Origin: Beijerinckiaceae bacterium
GTDB lineage: Bacteria; Pseudomonadota; Alphaproteobacteria; Rhizobiales; Beijerinckiaceae
Direction: 5' to 3'
NCBI GenBank assembly: GCA_019745195.1
Contig: JAIETL010000062.1
Coordinates: 1-64,000, forward strand
Length of the DNA stretch: 64,000 nucleotides
Under the pieces are notes generated by a model. The model was not told the DNA's origin, did not search any database, and saw nothing but the letters and a program-made list of their open reading frames with translations. Positions 41,367 through 47,418 of the stretch are shown piece after piece (position 1 is the first letter of the stretch; every line of letters starts with the position of its first letter). The position numbers and the translations under genes are program-made.

Positions 41367-42263
41367 GTGAGGCGGTTTTGCCGCTGTCTGGCGGCCTTGA
41401 TGATCGCGCTGCCGCTTCCGGCTGCCGCTCAGGGCGCTCGCCCGGACGCGGCTGTCGCTGAACCAGCGCCGATGCCGCCACGCCGCCCGGCCAGCCTTCC
41501 GCGCAGCAAAGCTGTTGAACAGCCAGCCTCTGGCGCGCCATCCGCAGCCGAGCCGAAAACCGCTCTGGTCGGAGCGGCCAAAGATGGCGGCACAATCGAG
41601 AGCGCGATGCCGCCCCCGCCCGCTTCGATGTCATGCACGGTCGGGCTCTCGGCGAGCCATGGCGACGGCATATCGCCGATCGATCCAGCGAAGCTGCATG
41701 CCGGGATGGAGGCGGGTTGCCATGTCGAAGAGCCCGTTATCGTCCGCAGGCTGACGCTTCGACAGGGAGAAGCGTCGGAAACGCTTGCGCTCGACCCGCC
41801 CGCGACCATGGCCTGCGACCTTGCCGCATCGCTGGCGCGGTGGGCCCAGACCGGATTGCAGCCTTTGGCGAAGGGGCACTTCTCGCAGCGCGTCACGCGG
41901 TTGCGCGTCGGCGGCGGGCATGAATGCCGGCGGCGCAACCGGTCGAAAGCCGGCCCGCTCAGCGAACATGCAACCGGGCGTGCGCTCGACATTTTCAGCT
42001 TCGTGCTGCAGGGCGCGGAGCGTCCCGAAGCCGCAAGCGAGGCAAGAGGCGCGGCGACTTCGGACGACGGCGGAAAGACAATCACCATCAGCGTCGAACG
42101 TCCGGCGGGGCCGCGGCAACTCGCCTTCATCGAGGCTGTCAGACAATCGGCCTGCGGGGCCTTCATGACGGTTCTTGGACCTGGCTCCGATGCGGCCCAC
42201 GCCAACCATCTGCATCTCGACATCCAGGCGCGACGCTCCAACGCCAGCCGGTTCTGCCAGTGA
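41367..42263 (+). CDS. Extensin-like (D-Ala-D-Ala peptidase-related) exported protein
   Basis: A 298-aa exported protein. Signal peptide (CLAALMIALPLPAAAQ), a Pro/Ala-rich linker, then an extensin_2-type domain: the Cys residues MSCTVGL, AGCHVEEP, MACDLAASLARWAQ, ECRRRN and SACGAFM, plus the M15-peptidase-like metal motifs SEHATGRALDIFSFVL (His, Asp) and ANHLHLDIQ (His). These residues suggest a zinc peptidase fold acting on peptidoglycan in the periplasm. The start is GTG at 41367 after GGGGGAGG; no ATG fits. Likely co-transcribed with the 54-aa gene under EcfG control. Confidence 0.88.
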   Translation: MRRFCRCLAALMIALPLPAAAQGARPDAAVAEPAPMPPRRPASLPRSKAVEQPASGAPSAAEPKTALVGAAKDGGTIESAMPPPPASMSCTVGLSASHGDGISPIDPAKLHAGMEAGCHVEEPVIVRRLTLRQGEASETLALDPPATMACDLAASLARWAQTGLQPLAKGHFSQRVTRLRVGGGHECRRRNRSKAGPLSEHATGRALDIFSFVLQGAERPEAASEARGAATSDDGGKTITISVERPAGPRQLAFIEAVRQSACGAFMTVLGPGSDAAHANHLHLDIQARRSNASRFCQ

Positions 42264-42277
42264 TTACGGTTAAGGGA

Positions 42278-42526
42278 TTAAAGGACGCGAACTCGATGCG
42301 CTGCCGCGAGCGCGGGGCGCACACCTTTCTCGACGGAGCGCTCCCGACGCGCAGAGATCACGGTCAACGCCTCGGTCAGGTCGCAGCCAGCCGCGATCAG
42401 TGCCTCCAGCTCCCACAACCGGAGCGCAATGGGTGCATGGCCACAGCCCGACAGGATCGCGGCATGCAACCCAGACTGAGCAGATTTCTGCAGAAGCTGA
42501 CGGCCTCGGCTATGCGCAAGGATCAT
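42278..42526 (-). CDS. Hypothetical 82-aa protein, predicted GSR member
   Basis: A minus-strand gene supported by its start region: ATG at 42526 with the ribosome site GGAAGG 6 bases upstream, and an exact EcfG promoter (42558-42582) 32 bp upstream. The protein begins MILAHSRGRQLLQKSAQSGL and continues with helical segments (IALRLWELEALIAAGC, LTEALTVISARRERSV), ending VRVL. Codons mostly end in G or C, as in neighbouring genes. It converges on the extensin-like gene with a 14-bp gap. No family recognised; the promoter and ribosome site are the main evidence. Confidence 0.6.
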   Translation of the reverse strand: MILAHSRGRQLLQKSAQSGLHAAILSGCGHAPIALRLWELEALIAAGCDLTEALTVISARRERSVEKGVRPALAAAHRVRVL

Positions 42527-42557
42527 TATCGGCCTTCCACCCGGATTCTTGATCTGC

Positions 42558-42582
42558 AACGCCACATATCCGGTCGGGTTCC
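42558..42582 (-). promoter_or_regulatory. EcfG promoter (minus) of the 82-aa gene
   Basis: Minus strand GGAAC (42582-42578), 16-base spacer, CGTT (42561-42558): exact consensus. The -10 element ends 32 bp from the ATG at 42526. It is back-to-back with the plus-strand promoter at 42594. Confidence 0.8.
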
Positions 42583-42593
42583 ACGTTATGACA

Positions 42594-42618
42594 GGAACTG
42601 TGGAGCGATTGCGGCGTT
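42594..42618 (+). promoter_or_regulatory. EcfG promoter (plus) of the DUF992 gene
   Basis: GGAAC (42594-42598), 16-base spacer, CGTT (42615-42618): exact consensus, 31 bp before the DUF992 ATG. Only 11 bp separate its -35 from that of the minus promoter. Confidence 0.82.
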
Positions 42619-42649
42619 TTCCGGAAACTATCGAGACAGGAGATTTGAG

Positions 42650-43201
42650 ATGTCGAACCGGCCGATCCAACCTGGCGTCGCCAAGGCAGGCCTTCGCGCC
42701 AAGGCAGGCCTTTTTGCCAAGGGGAGCCTCGCCGCGCTCACCATAGCGGCGGCGGTCCTGACGTCGGGCGTCGCCCATGCGCAGTCGGATGCGCCGGCCG
42801 GTCGGCTCAGTTGCGCCGTCGGCAGCGCGATTGGTCTGGTGGTGACCTCGCAGCGTTCGATGGATTGCCGCTTCACGCCCCGGCGCGGACCGACGCAGCG
42901 TTATGTCGGCACGGTTCGCAGCTTCGGCCTTGACCTTGGGTCGATCCGCGGCAGCACGATGTCCTGGCGGGTCTATGGCCCCTATGCCCGTGCGCCGCTC
43001 GGCGCGCTCAACGGGCGCTATGCCGGGGCGAGCGCTGGGGCCTCGGTCGGGACCGGAGCGGCCGCAACGGCCCTGATCGGCGGCGCCGACAACGAGGTCA
43101 GGCTCCAGCCGCTCTCGCTGCAATCCTCGCGGGGGATCAATGTGGCGCTGGGCGTGACCGGGTTCGAGCTGACGCTCGCGCCGTCGCGGGGCCGGCGCTG
43201 A
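42650..43201 (+). CDS. DUF992 exported protein
   Basis: A 183-aa exported protein. Signal peptide (SLAALTIAAAVLTSGVAHAQS), then the DUF992 pattern: GRLSCAVGSAIGLVVTSQRSMDC with two Cys, PRRGPTQRYVGTVRSFGLDLG, and a Gly/Ala-rich membrane-like middle (GRYAGASAGASVGTGAAAT) ending GVTGFELTLAP. Periplasmic or outer-membrane location likely; function unknown. The ATG at 42650 follows GACAGGAG and an exact EcfG promoter, so it is a predicted stress-regulon gene. Confidence 0.88.
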   Translation: MSNRPIQPGVAKAGLRAKAGLFAKGSLAALTIAAAVLTSGVAHAQSDAPAGRLSCAVGSAIGLVVTSQRSMDCRFTPRRGPTQRYVGTVRSFGLDLGSIRGSTMSWRVYGPYARAPLGALNGRYAGASAGASVGTGAAATALIGGADNEVRLQPLSLQSSRGINVALGVTGFELTLAPSRGRR

Positions 43202-43297
43202 CGGCCGCACGAGCCGGCAGGCTCACGTTTCGCTAACCTTGTTCCTGCAAGTTGAATCGAATGCGACGAAATCGCACGTCGATTAAGCGTGATTTCG

Positions 43298-43323
43298 GGA
43301 ACCAAGCGCAAAGCTGTGACGTT
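43298..43323 (+). promoter_or_regulatory. EcfG promoter of the single-domain response regulator
   Basis: GGAAC (43298-43302), 17-base spacer, CGTT (43320-43323). It is 66 bp before the ATG at 43390; the spacer variant N17 is within the known range. Confidence 0.7.
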
Positions 43324-43389
43324 ACCCGAGTACATCACATCCTTTGGGCACATCACACCTGTTACCGTTGAGGAAAGGGAGGCTGGTAG

Positions 43390-43749
43390 ATGTCAAATAT
43401 CCGCATCCTGATCGTGGAAGACGATCCGTTCATCGCGATGGACATCGAATCGGCCGTCGCCGAACAGCTTGGCGACAAGGCCGAACTGATCATCGTCGAA
43501 TCCGTGGAAGATGCCCGCCGGGCGGCGGCGTCGCGCCTGTCCTGCGCCTTGCTCGACATCGACGTCGTCGGCGGCAAGACCTTCGGCGTGGCCGAGAGCC
43601 TGCTTGCCAACGGCACACCCTTCGCCTTCGTATCGGGCTCGACGCCCAACGACGTGCCCCGTCCGCTGCGCGACGTCCGCTTCCTGCGCAAGCCGTTCTC
43701 GACGCGCGAGATCGCCAGCTTCGTTTCGAACGCGATCGAGACCGTCTGA
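43390..43749 (+). CDS. Single-domain response regulator (receiver only)
   Basis: A 119-aa receiver with no output domain. Acidic pair D11/D12, phospho-acceptor D56 in ALLDIDVVGGKTF, Ser82 in FVSGST and Lys101 in FLRKPFSTREI. Lone receivers in the GSR of alphaproteobacteria (SdrG/MrrA type) relay or drain phosphate between HisKA_2 kinases and PhyR, and an EcfG promoter precedes this one. It faces a CHASE3 kinase across an 7-bp gap, a natural partner by position. Confidence 0.9.
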   Translation: MSNIRILIVEDDPFIAMDIESAVAEQLGDKAELIIVESVEDARRAAASRLSCALLDIDVVGGKTFGVAESLLANGTPFAFVSGSTPNDVPRPLRDVRFLRKPFSTREIASFVSNAIETV

Positions 43750-43756
43750 CCGGTTC

Positions 43757-45130
43757 TCAGTCCCGCCTCGGGAACGTCACCGTCACCTTCATGCCCGGCC
43801 GCTCCGCGTGGCCGGGCATGAGCGCGTTTGCGGCCATGACGGCGCGCATGCTGCGGATCAGGCTCGCGATCACGGTCTGGCCCAGCCCCTTCGCGCCGGC
43901 CGTGGGAGGCATGCCGACGCCGTCATCCTCGACGGAAAGCGCCAGTGCCGGAGCGCCATCGAGTTCGCAGGGGGCGAAGCGCACGACGATCCGGCCCTGC
44001 GCGCCGTCCGGGAACGCATGCTTGATCGCGTTCGTCACGAGTTCGTTGACGATCACCACATAGGACACCGCATCGCGGCCAGGCAGCCTGATGTCGTCCA
44101 TCGCCAGTTCGATCTCGATCGGCCGGCCCTCGGTGGCCTTGCCGATCTCCTCGAGCAGATCCTCCATATAGGGCCGGGCGTCGATCTCGTCGGTCTCGAT
44201 GTCGAGGCGCAGCCGCCTCTGGCCGGCCGCGATCGCCTGGATTCGGGACTGCGCCTGCGTCAGGGCGGCTGCAACGGCGGGATCCTTGCTCTGACGGCTC
44301 TGCACGTTCAGCAGCGCCGAGATCATGGCCAGATTGTTGCCGACGCGGTGATTGACGTCGCGCAGCAGCGCCTCGATGCGCAGGCGCTCGTTCTCGAGCT
44401 GTTGCGTGCGCTCGCCGACGATGCGTTCGAGCTGGGCGTTCGAGATCGCCAAGGTGGCGCTGCGCCGCTGCCGCTGGCGCAGTTGCGACCAGGCGGCGAA
44501 GGCGAGACCCGCAAGCGCCACGATGATGCCGGCGCTGGCGAGCAGCCGGCGCTGCTCCTCGCTGCGGTTGAGCGCGACCAGGCGGAGATTTTCGGCGAGC
44601 TGGATCTCCTGAACGGTCTCGCGCAACGCGTTCATCGTCACGACGCCGGCGCCCTCCGCCACTTTGGCGATCGCCTCGCTGCGCCGACCCTCCCGCGCCA
44701 GGGCGACGGTGGCGTCGAGCTCCTGCAGCTTCCCGCGCGCCTCGTCACGCGCCTCGGCGATCCGTCGGCGTTGCTCCGGGTCGTCCGAGGCGAGCCGCTC
44801 GAGCGCGTCGAGTTCCGGCATCGCGGCCGCACGGCCGGAGGTGAAAGGCCCGAGATAGGCCTGATCGCCCGAGAGGAGATAACCGCGCTGGCCGGTTTCG
44901 GCATCGCGCATATGGCCGAGGAAGCGCTCGGCGCGCTCGCGAATCTCGATCGAATGGGAGACTTCGCTCGCCGCATCGCGAGCGCGCGCATTGATCCAGA
45001 CCGCCAGAAGAATAGCGATGCCGACGACGGCGATCGCGGTAATCGTGCCGGCGGCGGAACGAAGCCTGGCTCCCAAGACCGGCATGCTGGGCAGCGCAAC
45101 GCGGCTGCGGGACCTGATCTGAGCAGACAT
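43757..45130 (-). CDS. CHASE3-domain HisKA_2 sensor histidine kinase
   Basis: A 457-aa membrane kinase. First helix near 28-45, CHASE3 periplasmic sensor (ERAERFLGHMRDAETGQRGYLLSGD, the CHASE3 hallmark), second helix (LASAGIIVALAGLAFAAW), coiled coil (RIVGERTQQLENERLRIEALL), then HisKA_2 box RDVNHRVGNNLAMISALLNV and an intact ATPase domain (N-box VNELVTNAIKHAF, G1 VEDDGVGMP, G2 KGLGQTVI). Unlike the kinase next to ecfG, all catalytic motifs are present. The ATG at 45130 is preferred to 45166. Convergent with the lone receiver gene; likely a second input to the GSR. Confidence 0.9.
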   Translation of the reverse strand: MSAQIRSRSRVALPSMPVLGARLRSAAGTITAIAVVGIAILLAVWINARARDAASEVSHSIEIRERAERFLGHMRDAETGQRGYLLSGDQAYLGPFTSGRAAAMPELDALERLASDDPEQRRRIAEARDEARGKLQELDATVALAREGRRSEAIAKVAEGAGVVTMNALRETVQEIQLAENLRLVALNRSEEQRRLLASAGIIVALAGLAFAAWSQLRQRQRRSATLAISNAQLERIVGERTQQLENERLRIEALLRDVNHRVGNNLAMISALLNVQSRQSKDPAVAAALTQAQSRIQAIAAGQRRLRLDIETDEIDARPYMEDLLEEIGKATEGRPIEIELAMDDIRLPGRDAVSYVVIVNELVTNAIKHAFPDGAQGRIVVRFAPCELDGAPALALSVEDDGVGMPPTAGAKGLGQTVIASLIRSMRAVMAANALMPGHAERPGMKVTVTFPRRD

Positions 45131-45169
45131 GGCGACCGTGTTACAGGACGCGATCCACAATCCCAATGT

Positions 45170-45207
45170 AAAAAGACAGGCGCCGCCGTCGCTGGACGAC
45201 GCCTGTC
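45170..45207 (-). terminator. Rho-independent terminator of the YqjD/YqjE-like operon
   Basis: Hairpin with arms GACAGGCG (45175 onward) and CGCCTGTC (to 45207) and an inner CGTC/GACG stem. On the minus strand it is followed by five T (45174-45170). It lies 21 bp after the stop of the minus-strand membrane gene. Confidence 0.8.
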
Positions 45208-45227
45208 AGAAGGTCATAAAAGGGACG

Positions 45228-45653
45228 TCAGGCCTTGTCGCCGTCATCGCCGCCGCCGTTGAAGATCTGCTTGCCCAGCACGGCTGCGAGAACGACGGCC
45301 GCGCCCGCGAGCCCGGCCTTCCAGCCGAGACGCGAGCCCAGCAGCTTGGCTGCGACCGGGGCTGCGACCAGCGCGGTCTGCGCCATCGGGCGCGCAGGCC
45401 GGCGTCGGTTCTTGACGTAGGCCGCGACGCCGAAGCTGATCAGACCCGCCACGAACAATCCACCCGCGATCCACAGGCTGGCGGCGACCGCGCCGTAACG
45501 CAGCATCAGCACGGTATGGAGCGCACCCAGCGCATAGCCGCCGGCGCACAGAACAAGGAAGGCGCCAAAGCCGTAAAGCCCCAGCACCGTCAGGTTGCGC
45601 TTCACCACGCCCGAAATCTCCGAGGTTATGAAGGCTGCGATCCCCCCGAACAT
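45228..45653 (-). CDS. YqjE/holin-X-like membrane protein
   Basis: A 141-aa membrane protein with two long hydrophobic hairpins (LTVLGLYGFGAFLVLCAGGYALGAL; ASLWIAGGLFVAGLISFGVAAYV) and a third near the C-terminus (GLAGAAVVLAAVLG), ending in an acidic tail. The layout matches phage_holin_3_6/YqjE-type proteins, which commonly pair with a YqjD/DUF883 protein, as here (3 bp upstream). No lysis genes are near, so a true phage holin is unlikely. Part of a stress operon under the EcfG promoter at 46120. Confidence 0.78.
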   Translation of the reverse strand: MFGGIAAFITSEISGVVKRNLTVLGLYGFGAFLVLCAGGYALGALHTVLMLRYGAVAASLWIAGGLFVAGLISFGVAAYVKNRRRPARPMAQTALVAAPVAAKLLGSRLGWKAGLAGAAVVLAAVLGKQIFNGGGDDGDKA

Positions 45654-45656
45654 CGC

Positions 45657-46031
45657 TTATCGGGCCGACAGGAAGCCGACGAACAGGCCGATCGCCGCGG
45701 CGACGCCCAGCGCGCGCAACGGCCGCTCCCGGATCTCGTCCTCGATCAGCTTCTGCAGGTCGGTCGCCTGTTCGCGCGCGACCTCGACCAGCTTGTCGGT
45801 ATCGACCCCGGCCGAGCGCAGCCTGCCGGACACGGTCTCGGCCAGTTCCTCGGCCCCGCGCGTCAGGCTCGCCTCGATCTCGCCGGCCTCACGCCTGACG
45901 CTCCGCGCCGCCGCGCGGGCGGTCGATCTGGCCTTGGTCGCGACCTGCTCGGCGCCCGTCTCGATCTCGTCCTTGGCGCGCTTCGCCGCTGAGGCGGCTT
46001 CGTTCTTCACGGAGGCGGTGGGAGTGGCCAT
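45657..46031 (-). CDS. DUF883 (YqjD/ElaB-like) membrane-anchored protein
   Basis: A 124-aa protein: a charged, largely helical body (SAAKRAKDEIETGAEQVATK, EAGEIEASLTRGAEELAETV, ATDLQKLIEDEIRERPLRAL) and a single C-terminal anchor (GVAAAIGLFVGFLSAR) with the ERPLxAxGxAxxxGxxxG pattern of the family. E. coli relatives tether ribosomes to the membrane in stationary phase; that role here is inference. It is the first gene of a two-gene unit with an exact EcfG promoter 89 bp upstream. Confidence 0.9.
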   Translation of the reverse strand: MATPTASVKNEAASAAKRAKDEIETGAEQVATKARSTARAAARSVRREAGEIEASLTRGAEELAETVSGRLRSAGVDTDKLVEVAREQATDLQKLIEDEIRERPLRALGVAAAIGLFVGFLSAR

Positions 46032-46119
46032 TTCGTCTTGTTCCTTGTCGCTCGTCTCGATGTCAGGTCGTGGGTCTGGCGACGGACTTTCGCCCAGGAC
46101 GCCGGGAATACTCGGGCTG

Positions 46120-46144
46120 AACGCATCTGCGGCTTGCCGGTTCC
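46120..46144 (-). promoter_or_regulatory. EcfG promoter of the DUF883-holin-like operon
   Basis: Minus strand GGAAC (46144-46140), 16-base spacer, CGTT (46123-46120): exact consensus, 89 bp from the ATG at 46031. Two more GGAAC-like repeats follow upstream (46150-46165). Confidence 0.8.
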
Positions 46145-46190
46145 TTGCCGGTTCCTCGGCAGTTCCGCCTTGCGCCGTCCTGCGCGCCGC

Positions 46191-47330
46191 TCAGGCCGCC
46201 TTGGGAAGCGCCGGCTCGCCGCTCTCATCCTCGAGCTGCGCCTGCCGATAGGCCGCGAATTCCTCCTGCGCCACCATGGCGACGAGCAGGATCGGAGTCG
46301 AGAGCACCGCCCCGACCGGGCCCCACAGCCAGAGCCAGAAAATGAAGCCGATGAAAACGAGGAAGGGCGACACGGTCAGGCTGCGGCCGACATAGACCGG
46401 CGTGACTGCGTTTCCCTCGATCAGATGCACGATGAAATAGGCCGCGGCGGGCGCGATCGCGGCCAGCAGCGTTGGCGCATCGAGCAAAGCCCCTGCGAAC
46501 ATCGTCACCGTGACGATGATCGGCCCGATGAAGGCGAGATAGTTCATCACGAAGGCGAGCGCGCCCCAGAACACCGGATAGGGCATGCCGGCCAGCCAGG
46601 CGATGATCGCCGTGACCACACCCATGCCGAGATTGATCACCGTCACGAGGCCGAAATAGCGCGCGGTGCGATTCTCGATCTTCTCGAAGAAGGAGCCGGC
46701 CGATTTGCGCGCGCCCCGGCCGAGGCAAAGCCGCAGGATGCGGGCCTTGAAATGCCGGCGCGTCGCCAGCCAGAAATAGACCGTCGCTATGAAGATCAGC
46801 AGGCCGCCGGCCGCGGCCGACGACGACAGCGCGATCGCCATCAGCGGGTCGCCCTGCGAAACCTCGAGTTCGGCCCCACTCTTGCCGGTCAGCGCCGCTG
46901 CCGCGCTCTTGAGCTGGTCGAGCAGATCGACGACGGGCCGCAGCTTGTTCTGAAGCGCGGCAGCCATCTTGGGGCCCTGGTCGCTCCATGCCGCGATCGG
47001 CACCGCCAGAAGCGTCAGCGCGAAGACGATCACGCCGAGACCCAGCAGCACGACGACGGCCGCCGCCAGATGCTGCGGAACGTTGCGGCGCACGAGCCAA
47101 TCGACCAGCGGACCGAGCACCAGCCCGAAGATCACGCCAGCCACGATCGGCATCGCGATGACCTTGGTCAGATGGAGCGCCGCCGTCGCGAGGATGACGA
47201 AGATGCCGATGATGGCGTAGCGGACGATGAGGTCATGCTCTTGCGGCGTTACGTCCTCATGCGTGTCGGCGACGATCTCGGGCTCTTCCCGATAGCGCGG
47301 AAACGGCCTCCAGGCGGATGAGCTGACCAT
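46191..47330 (-). CDS. AI-2E family (PerM/UPF0118) transporter
   Basis: A 379-aa membrane protein with about eight helices in the AI-2E layout: N-terminal pair (YAIIGIFVILATAALHL, MPIVAGVIFGLVLGPLVDWL), a soluble domain (PKMAAALQNKLRPVVDLLDQ), and the conserved second half (RYFGLVTVINLGMGVVTAII, GALAFVMNYLAFIGPIIVTV, VGRSLTVSPFLVFIGFIFWL with GPVGAVLSTPILL). Family members export autoinducer-2 or act as antiporters; substrate here unknown. The gene has its own EcfG-type promoter candidate upstream. Confidence 0.9.
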   Translation of the reverse strand: MVSSSAWRPFPRYREEPEIVADTHEDVTPQEHDLIVRYAIIGIFVILATAALHLTKVIAMPIVAGVIFGLVLGPLVDWLVRRNVPQHLAAAVVVLLGLGVIVFALTLLAVPIAAWSDQGPKMAAALQNKLRPVVDLLDQLKSAAAALTGKSGAELEVSQGDPLMAIALSSSAAAGGLLIFIATVYFWLATRRHFKARILRLCLGRGARKSAGSFFEKIENRTARYFGLVTVINLGMGVVTAIIAWLAGMPYPVFWGALAFVMNYLAFIGPIIVTVTMFAGALLDAPTLLAAIAPAAAYFIVHLIEGNAVTPVYVGRSLTVSPFLVFIGFIFWLWLWGPVGAVLSTPILLVAMVAQEEFAAYRQAQLEDESGEPALPKAA

Positions 47331-47384
47331 GATCGTTCGGTTCCAACGCGCGCGAACCGCGCCCCCCGGCGCGTCGAGAGATAG

Positions 47385-47410
47385 AACGTTGGGCTAGAAG
47401 GGAAAGTTCC
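47385..47410 (-). promoter_or_regulatory. Candidate EcfG promoter of the AI-2E gene
   Basis: Minus strand GGAAC (47410-47406), 17-base spacer, CGTT (47388-47385), 55 bp before the ATG at 47330. Sits in the 88-bp gap after polA. Confidence 0.65.
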
Positions 47411-47418
47411 CCTTCCCG

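Noticed and set aside
45228-45653. Phage holin or prophage remnant
   Set aside because: No endolysin, capsid or integrase nearby; pairing with a DUF883 protein and an EcfG promoter fits a YqjE-like stress protein.
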